The notes below the pieces were generated by a model. The model ran no database searches, was not told where the DNA came from, and saw only the letters and a program-made list of their open reading frames with translations. A stretch of DNA of 64,000 nucleotides from Homalodisca vitripennis (taxonomy: Eukaryota > Arthropoda > Insecta > Hemiptera > Cicadellidae), in assembly GCF_021130785.1 (NCBI RefSeq), contig NC_060208.1, positions 55,269,001-55,333,000 on the forward strand. The letters run 5' to 3'. Of this stretch, positions 36,701 through 48,700 are shown piece by piece. Both the position numbers and the translations under genes were made by a program. Numbering within the stretch: the stretch's first letter is position 1; every line of letters starts with the position of its first letter.

Positions 36701-39700
36701 TGTTGTTGGTGACAACACCACAGACATTCAAATTTAATAGTAATTTGGTATTAAGTTGGAATAGTATGAGTTAGCTAACACGAAGTAATTTACATCACCA
36801 ATGAGAGGGAGCACATTTTGAGTAGTGATTGGGAGAGGATTGGGACAGCAATTTGTTTATCTGGAAGGTGGCAGAGTTTCAAGCAGTACCAAGGGAACGC
36901 AGCTAGCTTTGGGCAGATTTTGAGCAAGATGGCGACCAACACCATCCGGAGCAAAATGGTACAGCAACGTGGGACTGGTAACAAAAAGGCGCACAACTAC
37001 ATGGGGCGTCAACAACACTAAAAAACCGACACAGCAAATTGACACAACTACGACGGGCAGATATCGCGACAAATTGACGCAGTCAACGTAGGGCGATCTT
37101 CAGCAAATTACCGCAGCCAACGTGAGGCGGATCATCAGCAAATTGGCACTGCAACGTAGGGCGATCCACAGCACAAGTAAACAATGGCAACTGAGCGATA
37201 CCAACACATATTTTCTCTCCAGAAGTAGTACCAACTGCTGCAAAACTAATTTCCTACTGGCGAGTGCACTGGTTGTATATTTGTAAATTTGATTGTATAT
37301 TGACTCTGGGAACTTTTTGACTCTACCTCCTATAACTAGACTACATTTATGTCAAAAAAATGATTACATTTTGTTACATTTACATTTTGTATGCTATAAT
37401 AAATTAATATACAGACATTCAACAAGATTCATTAATAAACTGACTACTCTAGGTTAGTGTAACTTCTCTAAAATATATGTTATTTATTTCCTTTCTAAAT
37501 TCATTCAAACATTTTGTACTAAAAAATAACTCAATTTGTACTGTTAGAATTTTCTCTCTTTATTGATATCAACAACTTTGTGTTATTTATTCATATACTT
37601 GTTTTACTATACATTGCGTGTTACCTCTACATGTACTTAGCCAATTATCAAGTTCAAAATGCTGCAAAGAAAAATATGCATTAAAACTGTTGAACATTTT
37701 AAGAGCAAATAATTGTAATGTACGCATTTTATTTCCATTATATTTACAAAGAAAGATTCTGTGTGTAAAATCGTATTTTGCTTCAACAGAAAGCTGTGTC
37801 AGTCTTGCCCCAAAAGCTTGATATCTTGCTATTTATGTAGAATTTATTGTACTAACTTTATTTTTTCCAAAACCAAAATTGAATTAAACATCAAAAAACT
37901 GTGTTAAAGTTTTGTAAATATCCAAATTTTATAAGTTTATATAAATAAATTAAATCTTGAAATAATTGTATTAAAATTACATGCATTGGGTAAGAATATA
38001 TTAACTACTACCATGACAAGTCTTGGTGTTTTAGTTTCTCGGAACATAGTTGGAGACATACCATTACACTCTATTGTTTTGGGGCTTTTGGCATGTCTTT
38101 TATCTGTAAAAAGGTCATGAGTTTTGTAGTTGCTTATTTTTCAAAACCACTTCTTTTAGTGTTTGATCACTATAAAACTATTAATTGGTTTACCTAAAAT
38201 GATTTTCTTTTTGCTTTTTTGAATTTGTATATAGATAATAACCAAGATGTGTGTATATTGCAGCGGTTTGATTCAACTGTAAATCGTAGATACAATGATT
38301 TTGTCGCACTGTATGATGTCCTACTCAACCGTTTTCCATACAGGCTGATTCCAAAACTGCCACCAAAGAGGATGATTGTAGGAGGTTAGTAAGCTTTTGT
38401 TATATTAGTGTCTAATTATATGTATACATATGAGTTAATGACATGTAAATGCAATCTTCTTCGTCTTCTAAGGGGGAGCCTATTACCATACACTTTGCGG
38501 ATCGTATTGTTTTGGCGCGCGGGCACGAATTAATTTACAGTCAGCGGCCGAACAAACAGTAATGGTGCGCCACATCATATCGCTCGCTATTGTATATTCA
38601 TTTCATTTCTACGTTGAACTGGATTCCAGTTTATAAAAATATCTCCATCTATATTCTTAAAAACAAAATAATTAAATACAATATATTGTTTATTAACTAT
38701 TGTAATAAATATCTCTAATAAATATCGATCAAGTTCAGACGATCGTAAGATTTCCATTTCAATCAGCTCATATTATGACACGCAAATTATACCATAAAAT
38801 GCGATACTAGTTATTATTATAATAACAGCGGAGGAAAACAACCAATCAGAAGCGCTAAAAAGCAGAGAGTAAACTCATATGAATGATTTTTCAACTTCGA
38901 CATACAACTACGATCTGTAGGATATTTATAAAACTTTTGAAAACTCTGAACGTAGACCGTTGTTAAACACTCTTAGTTGACAAGTGAAGACGATCGCCCA
39001 ATCTATCAGACATTAATAGAACTATTTGGAGGGAAACTTAAAAGCAGACCACCGTTACGCCCGGTCGCTGCGTGACGAGCACAGCTCGTCAGTGATCTGC
39101 AATGGGTTTAAGCCTTGAGGGCCTGTTGCTTACCTCAGAAGTGTACTGTGAGGTCTACCAGTTAACATTAGATATTGTTTTTGCAAGACAGCAGTAGTTC
39201 TTTATAATGCTTGACAGCATCTCTGGGTACCATGACACACACATTGGGGCCCTCTGGCTTATATTATAATCCTACTCAGATATTTTAATCTAGTATGTAA
39301 TAATCAATTAGGTTTGTTTGCTAATAGTTGTTACAGCCGGCTTTGAGGCAATAAATACATTGTTTTTTCAAAATAATGCATTTACAGCATGTATAACAAT
39401 TACACATAACAAGTAAATGGCACAAGCAAATGGCAAAAGTTTTCTAATAGAGACAAATAAGAAGTCATTTTCTTCTTTTGTACTGTTATGAATAAGAATG
39501 AAAGTCTCTTTATCTACAATCTTTGATATTTAAAATAGTTTAATGAAATCAAACTTGAGGTGTTTTAAGTCCTGTAAAGAAATTTTTCCACAGTGTAGAA
39601 TGGTCAGTTTATCATTCCAATAACAAAATATTTATGCATCGTAATCGTCATATATTCTACTTTTGACAGATAAAGTTATGTCAAATCATATCAACTATCT

Positions 39701-42700
39701 AAAGCATGCTTTAGTTGTGGAACAAAACAATCAAGGGTCTCGAAAGAGTTTGTTGGTAGACTTTACAAAAATATTGACTTTTGCAAATTGATTTTTATAA
39801 GAACATATTAAGTACCAAAACCTAACAACATGCCAAAAGATATCAAATTGGAGTCTTTTACTGAGATGTATAACCAGAAATGATATTATACAAATTTGTA
39901 TGAAGATGTAAAAAAGTATTACTTACTTGTAGTTTTTATTTGTCTCTGCCATTCCATAATAAGGTGCCGATTGGTTAACCCATTTTGTCTTAGTATTCTA
40001 CTGAGGAACATCAACATAACGCACATGTTATGAGTATTTTGTGTTTTAAAAATTAATTGCATAGTTAATAGTTTAAATTTACAACAGTAATCATCTCAGT
40101 TTTATCATAATAATTGTGAATTTTTTATACAAGATTGCTTGTATTGCAGCCAGTGCCAGCCTACTGCTGGGGGCAGGGGATGGACAGTTCATTGAGGAAC
40201 GGCGCCGTAGTCTGCGCCGGTGGCTCGCTCTTGTGGCCCGACATCCCACTATCAGCACCGACCCAACACTGCACTACTTTCTCACTGCACCGGTGGATGA
40301 CCTGCAATACAAGATACGTGAGGTGTTCAGACGTGTGCCTGATGAGTTTGCAACTTCAGAATTTGCAGTTGCAAAGGTACTTCATTTAGTATACAGTACT
40401 TCAAATATTGTATAGATTCTAGGATTATAGAAGTATATTAATTCAAATCCTTTATTGTAGTCAAGCAAATAATGCCATAGACAGGGTCATAAATAACCTA
40501 ACAATAAAATAAAATTAAATACTCAGAATAAAATACATAAGTTAAAAATCATAGTTTAAAATAAACATTAATATACATTAAATTTCAAAGTCTGTTTATC
40601 AAATAAAGCATTTAAAAACTTGTAAACATTATAAAAAGGATTTTCCAAAAGCCATTTGTGTATAACGTTTTTAAATCTATTTTTTTCACAAGATGGGCTG
40701 AGTATGGAGGTTTAATAAAATACGTTATACTAGTTACATTAAAAGATGACATGGATTTACTAAGCCTATGGTACAGTTTATGAATAAAATAATTTGATCT
40801 GGTATATAATTGATTGATAAGAGATTTTATTGAGCTCATCATCACAGTAGTGTCTCTCTATATACTACAAGTGATAATGTATGTACATTGTAACAACTTG
40901 GCAAGAGTCAAAGATCTGGATACATATAACACACGCCGGGCTGCAAACTTCAATTTACCAGCACACAGAATGGCACTGTACTCGGAAAAGCCATCTTACA
41001 TGAGAGCTAAACCGTTCAACATCCTGCCTGAAGAAATCAAACTACAGGAAGAGAGCATCACTTTCAAGAGAGAGCTGAAGAAGTGGTTGATGAAACACCC
41101 GTTTTACAGAATTGATGAATTCACAAACTGGAGAACTCAGGGGGATTTGGAAGCTTGAACATCTTGCTGAATTTGACCTGTACTTTTCTCGACTCAATTC
41201 CAAGCCAAATTAAAAAAATACCAATTTCAGTTCATTCACTCATTAACTATTGATCTGTTATAGGATCTTGTACCAGCCGATTGCACCAGTGAGTTCGCCA
41301 TCAGTCGCGAGCAGATTAAAGTAATTCTGCTAGGTGTCACTCGCATTAAACAGATAGCGGAGAACTTTGCTACCCGCTCACACGCGTGAGTACATCCATT
41401 CTTGTTAATAGCACTTTAAGCATTTAATAATATTACGAAGACTAATATCTAAGGGCACAAAACTTTTATTGTTTAGAGGCCCTGAACTTTGAGGAAGACA
41501 TTTCAAAATTTCTTAATCTATTTTAATATCGACGTTTCTCCTAGATTTAAAAATTAGGTTAGAGTAGTTACCGAACATTTGGTCTCTTTGAAGCTGAATT
41601 TCAATCAATTATAATACAGAATAAGCTTGCTGCAGAGCCTGTGGGCAGCTCAGCATGGGTTACCGGTGGCAACAACATCTGGCTTAACATGAAGAAACCT
41701 TAATAGGTCTTATGTTACCTGAGAAAATGTGCAGGTATGCAGACGACATGGGTGAGTTGGCCAGTCAACTGAATAAGCTTGCTGCAGAGCCTGGAGGCAG
41801 CTCAGCGTGGGCTACCGGTGGCAACAACACCTGGCTTAACATGAAGAAAGGCTTCAATCTCATATCTAAGTGAGTTTCACAGTATTGTTGGTATGCTTTT
41901 TTATAAATACACTTGGACTAGTTAATCGGCAAATTATAATAATTTTTAGTTTACAACAAAATAAGACCTGCAGTAGAAAAGAGTCTTTCAGGCGGAATTA
42001 AAGTAGCTGGTAAACAAAGATTTTTTTAAGTTAATAAATCATGGGTATGACATGTTTATAGGAGGCACAAAAAGGCAAAGAATTTTCTCACCTTTTTGGC
42101 ATGGGCAACCCCAAATAACCAAGAAACCATACATTGCAGAAAGGAAGTAAGACAAGTCTAGACTTCTTGGAAATACTCAGCGCAGATAAAGTATTCGATT
42201 ACAAGGGTGTTTTTAAATACATCGTATTCAATATCCTCCCGTCACTAGCCTAATATTAACAAAATATGTATAACAGACACTTTGGTAAAGTACTTGTAAA
42301 TTTAGACATGCTGAAATAAGTAAACAATCCTCCTACATACATTACTCTTACTAACAGCCTGACTACAAAACTAACACGTTTTAATTCTAAAATAACTTAT
42401 TTACAGTGCTCTTATGTAACAAAATAGTGTTGCAATAACAATAATCTACAATTTGGAATTTGTGATTGCATCAAATTGTGCTATGTTCAACCATTTGATC
42501 AGATAACAGAAGTAAATATTATCATAATTCACAAAGTAAAGAAAAAGAAATACAGTACAAAACTGCTATACAGTAAAATCTGTCATATCTGGTCTTGTGA
42601 TATCACGCACCTCCTATGTCTAGTCTGCTGACAAATGATGACATTTTTGACATGATGACATGAGAAAAGTTTCCAATTTTATTTTAAATTTATTGAATGT

Positions 42701-45700
42701 AGCCTCTGACTTAATTTCAATTGGAAGATTGTTATAAAATTTTGATCCAATATACTTTGGTTTCTTTTTAAAAATGTATAAGGTATGGGGCTTATTACTA
42801 CATTATTACGATTTCTTGTGAAATAGTTTTGATTATCTCCTACCATTTCCAGTTCCTGAAGTTTGCTTTTAAAAATATACATCACATAAACCGTCATTAT
42901 ATTTTCTTCTTTAGAGTATTCCTTAATGGATGTTCTATTATGAAAATTAAAAATGATTCTAATGGCTTTGTTCTGCATTTTTAGAATAGAATTTAGATTA
43001 TTTACAGCAGTAGCACTGTAAAGTGAGATTCCAAAAGATATTATTGAGTGAATATACGAAAAATAAATAACCTTTAATGTTTCTTTTTCACACAGGTTTC
43101 TCAGTCTAATTAAAGCATATAAACCTGATGAAATTTTGGAAAGTAATTTTTCTACATGAATGTTCCAAATTAAGATTTTTGTCTATTTATCAACCCAAAA
43201 ATTGAATACTGTCAATTTCAATTTAAATTATTTCATTACAAATTGTGATTATAGGAGCAGGGTGAAATTTGTTTGTAGTTTGCCGAGTTAGAAAATTAAT
43301 TAAATTAGTATTGTCTGCATTTAGGGGTAGGTTATTAGAATTAAAAAAAGTAATTTAATAAATTGATGTCCAAATTTGATTTGGTTTTTAGTTTCTTAAT
43401 AGATGAGGCTGTAATTTTCAAATTAATGTCATCAGCATACAGACATAATTTACTGTCTTCACTGAGTTGAGGGAAATCTTTTAGGCAGCCAGTGAACAAT
43501 AAAGGACCCGACATAGATCCCTGAGGTACTCCATATTTTACTTCTTCCATTGAGAATTGGTTAGAAATGTTGTAATTTTTTCATTTGAGGAATTTCCACA
43601 AATTATTTTCTATTGCAAAGGTATGACCTCATTCAGTTCAATGGGTTCTTTTTTATTCCTAAATTACTCAATTTTAATAATAATAATTCATGAGATATCG
43701 AGTCAAATGCCTTACTCAGATCCATAAACAAACCAACTACTTAACATTTTCTATCTAGACTGTCAATATTTATTCAACAAAGTCTGAGGCTGCTCTTATA
43801 ACAGACCTTCCACTTTGAAATCCATGTTCAAAAGTTTTAAATAACTGGTTTTTTTTTCAAGGAAGTATACAAGTTGGTTATAAGCTACCTTTTCATATAT
43901 TTTTGAGATTGGAGGTAACAATGCAATTAGTCTATAATTTGATGCTGACCGCTCATCTCCTTTTTTGTATAAGGGTTTCAGTTTTGTAATTTTAAGTTTG
44001 TGTGGAAAATTCCAGACATTAACAAAGCATTTATTAAATAAGTAATTGGTTTCAGTAATACTAGTTTAGCTATTTTCAAGAGCACCACAAGAATACCATC
44101 CTATCCAGAACTATATGAATTGTTCAACTTGTTTATGATTTTCTCAACTTCCTTGTCATCAACAGAGAAAAATGAAAAGTTCGGTGTATTAAGAAGTGTA
44201 CCAGTCTCTCAAATCTCCCCCATTACATCTCGAGATGTTTCCAAGTTTGGTATCACAGTATTGTCAATTACATTTTAAAAATAGTCATTAAATATCTTAC
44301 AAACCTGTGAAGAATCTGAGCACACTGTACCATCAACTTTTAGAGTTAATTTGGAATTTTTGTCTGGTTTGTCCCTACTTCCGAATTTATTAATTGCCAA
44401 GAGGTTATGTTTACATTATTTGCTTTGTTTTATAATATTGCTTTTTTGAAGAGATAAGTTTTTTCTTTAACTGTTTGTTCATATTTCTAACATGTCAAGA
44501 GTAAGAGAGGGATGTGGAAGCTTTGTTTTTTTTTTTTGGCAACTTACTCCACTATATATTTTAGAAATGACCTTGATGAGATCGATATCAACTTCCAAAT
44601 GTGCACTAGGTTGTGTTGTGGTGGTGGGATAGGTACTTTCAATGCACTAATATCTGAGTTTTAAATATTGAATATTACTGAATGATACACTTTTTCTAAC
44701 ATTTATTTTTGTTAATAACCTTTTGTATTGGGTTTCGTTTTACATACACAACCATTTTTATAAAAATTCATGCAAAACATTTTCATTGTGGTATTCAACA
44801 TTTTTTAAATTACTTAGTGCCTACAAAAAGTGAACCACAACTTTAGTAGTGCATTTCCAATTAAAAATATTTTGTCCTACCCTATCGCTACATTAGGCCA
44901 GATATGAAAGGTTTTATTGTATATTGGATAGTTTGGACAAGTGAATATGGGCAGTATGGTTTAATGGCTAGAGATATTAAATGTAGTAGTAAATAGAAAT
45001 TGTCTGTTTAGTCAATGCCAGCACTTCTCAAGCTTATATTACTTTACATGTGAGAAATCTTTAATATAACATCATTTACAGATACAAAATGTGTACTAAT
45101 TGAGTAAATGAATTGGAAAGTGCTTTAATTTATAATAATTATCACTTGTAAGGCAGAATATTGTAATAAGAAATCTAGCACAACAATACCTAAATTTTTA
45201 TAATTTCCCTACAGAGAATTACTCTGTCAAGTGTAGGCTCCCCAATTCCCTTGGTCTTACTTAATAGTAATTAACAATAACTGTGTTACAGAGAATTAAC
45301 AACAATGTCGGCGCGTGCAAGTTCTCTGGCCCAGTGCGAGGAGAGCGAGGTCTGTGAGAGACTCAATGTCCTGGTGGACGTGTTGGCAGGTCACAAGGAC
45401 CTCTGTGAGAGAGTGGAGAAAGGAGTGGCCAGCGATCACCAGAAAGCGCTCGCAAAGATGTTGGCACTCAAGAAGAGGCAAATGCTGGGTGTTCTCAGAG
45501 GCAGTGATGTGAGTTTACCATGGTTTGGATTAGAATTTAATATTAAGAAACATTTTTTGTGATTATAAATAAAACAATTTTACATTAATAAGTTTGTAGA
45601 TCTTACAGCTTTATATATGAGTATGAAATCTATCACTGAAAAGCCTTAGGTCTTAGGAAAAAAGATTCAGTTTTATTATTTGCAATATATGTTATAAATT

Positions 45701-48700
45701 GCATCAAAACTTTCTCTAAACAAATTTAGACTAAACACTTTAGACAGATATAATTAAAAATATAATAGAAACAACATTTTTTTTAGATATTTCCTAAATT
45801 TTGTTACTTTAACAATCATCTCGATTCAGTTCAGTACATCACCTGTTTTTATAAAATTTTATACATAAAAAATAAAATATAAGTACTCTCCATACCCACC
45901 CAAATATTGTGGACAAATTATTTCAACATAAAAAGGTTAACAGGATTTTGGACATTTACTATTGTAATAGGTATAACACCTATAACAACAGTAATATTGA
46001 TTCTTTATATAGAGTTAGATATTCTTTTTCTTTCTCGATAGAATAGAACATACAATTAATTCAGCTTTCACTAAGTTTATCATATGATAGGAGTAGACAG
46101 TTGTCATTGGAACACCATCTGAATTATATGTGGTATAATGATGATGTGGTTCACATTCAGTATTAACCCTACTATGGTGTATATAAACAAAAGAATGTCA
46201 GTATGTGTGTTAGCTCTTAGATTATTTGTGTCTCTTGCAATCTTGTCACTTAGATTATTTGTGTCTCTTGCAATCTTGTCACTTGGCCCAACCATTGGAC
46301 CTTGCCTAAATTCACTTCATGAGACAAGAGTTATAAATCTGGAGTGGAATTGATCATTCTCCCTGTTGTGATTCAGGCAAAGTTCCATATAAAGCTTTAA
46401 TACTCTCATAGTACTGGAGTTATACATTTATTTTATTTCTCTATGTGTTCTTGTTCTGTACATGGCTATGATAGAATAATTCAATAGTGAAATCTAATTC
46501 TCTAAAAAATGTATTGACAGGCGGAGAGCGTCGAGGTGCTGGAACAACGCATGCTAGCGCAGGAGTCTGTGATAGCATCTGTGGAACTGCGAACCGCGTT
46601 CTCCCTGCACTGTGTACATATGGAAACACAGCTGGTGCATGCACACCTAGAGGTATTGGCTGGTGTGCTGAACACATTAGTGAGTGTTCAGGCCAATGAA
46701 CATACACAGGTAGGTCCCTTCATCACTCGATAAACAAATGGTTTTCAATGCAACTTAATACAAATTCTGGAAACTAAATTCATAATAAGCAAGTTAATGT
46801 TTTTGTATAGTTTTGGTCCATTAAAGGTGTTAAGTGTTTAATGTAACAATATTTTTATTGGGATCCCAAGTCGTTTATACGTTACAATGAGTAATCTTTT
46901 GCACAGTAATAATTTGTCTGTTACTTTTGATTTTGAATCTATGCGTATTCCAGTTTTCATGTATGCTGTTCTATGTCAGTGAATTTGTGGAACACATATA
47001 AGAAATTATATGAAAAATATCCTTTTTTTAGGTGAAGTTAGGGCTGTTTTAGCCTTATCTTAGGAAGTGGCAATAGAGGTAACATAAATATTCCTCATGA
47101 CATTAGAAGTTCTTGACAACAGATGTTTAGATTACCCAAGGTTAATTCCATTTTTAGACATTCCTTTCAGTATGCTGGACCCAAGTGTTTTAATAAATTA
47201 TTCCAGCATTTTAAAATTATTCAGAACTTAGCAAAGTTTTGCAAAAAGCTTAAGATCTGGCTACTGTAGCGTGAAAGTTTGAAATTTCTTAAGGAAGTGT
47301 GGCAATAGTGCAAATATCTAATCAATCAGTTTTGATAATCTAGGTAATAAAGTCTGGTTATTATTATAAATATGATTAAAACATTGTTCTAATACTGCTC
47401 TTTATTATACTATATGTATTTGTATTTATCATTTATCCTTCTCAATACTAGTTTTATATTTGTTAAAATTGTAGCTGACGCCACTGAGTTAAATACTTTA
47501 GTTATTATTTACTAGGCTCTTTCAGTTTGTTGACCATTTTGTTTGTATTAATTTTTTATATGATTTTTTCTAAATAGCTGCCACATAACTTGATAATGTA
47601 GCAGTTTAATTTCTAAGACATTATTACATTTACCTTGCTTGTATAAAGAGGGAGAAATAAATCATTATTTTCCTAAGAGTCGTTGCTGCTGACAGAGATT
47701 GAGCTGGAGTGATTGGGCTGGTAGAGATGAGGAGATGAAAGAGTAGTGCATTCTACTTCTGAAGAACCAGATACAAAGTCAGCTTGATGTAGGAAGTGTG
47801 AGATTTCTCTCATCAAGGTTAGACTGGCTTGAAAAGGAAAGATAGCCAGAAGGACTATTTACTGTAAAAGGTTATAATCTCCTGATTAGGTAACTAAAGA
47901 CTTTGTGGCTGTAACAGCCACACCCTGATTCCCTGTCATCATCTTTCATCATCAATCTGTGTCAATCTCAGAAAGGTTTTTATGTCTTTCCTTCTCTTCT
48001 GTTTTTCTAATGTCTCAAAACTATAGGTCTTTTAGACTGTATTGCACAGAATTTCTTGAGTTGATAAGCCCCACTAATAACATTTTTATGTTGCCTCAGT
48101 TAAAGCTTTTTACATTTCAGCTGAATGAGAATGAGAGTTGAAATAGAGGAATTGAGTGTTATGTAATCATTCTACACTTTTTTGTTTTTATCAGAGGTTT
48201 ACCTTGCTAATCAGATATTTAAATCTCTTGATCACTAAAAATTTGATTGGTAAGTTAAGCTTGTAATACAAGTATAAATTACTACAGGGATGCTACAGGT
48301 CAGGGAAGTCAGGGAAAAAAAAACAGGACTGGAAATCAGGGAAAAGTCAGGGAATCCGGTCTCAAGTCAGGGAAAAGTCAGGGAATTTCGACGTTGGTCA
48401 GGGAAAAATATAAAATCCCTTTACACAAATAAACTTACTGCCGCCGCGCCGAGTCCAAGCCTGATCATTTAAGTCAATCTTTTTGTACGTATTAAACTGT
48501 GTTCACTTTATTTTTTGCTTTTTTATATTTGCCACCCTGTTAGCCTCAACACCGCTTTTTTCCACCCATTAATTGCCAAAAACCCTGGGGATTGCGTCGA
48601 AAAAAGTCAGGGAAAAATGAACAATTTGGTCTGGAAATCAGGGAAAAGTCAGGGAATTTCATTATTGGACTCCTGTAGCAACCCTGTACTAGTCCAAAGC

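Noticed and set aside
36790..37072. Overlapping ORFs on both strands around 36.8-37.1 kb
   Set aside because: GC-rich repeat-like DNA with open frames on both strands and no protein similarity that I recognise.
45305..45562. Separate small gene starting at the ATG at 45305
   Set aside because: The ATG is internal to SNX8 exon 8; the frame joins exon 7 through the acceptor at 45291 and the end of the ORF is intron.
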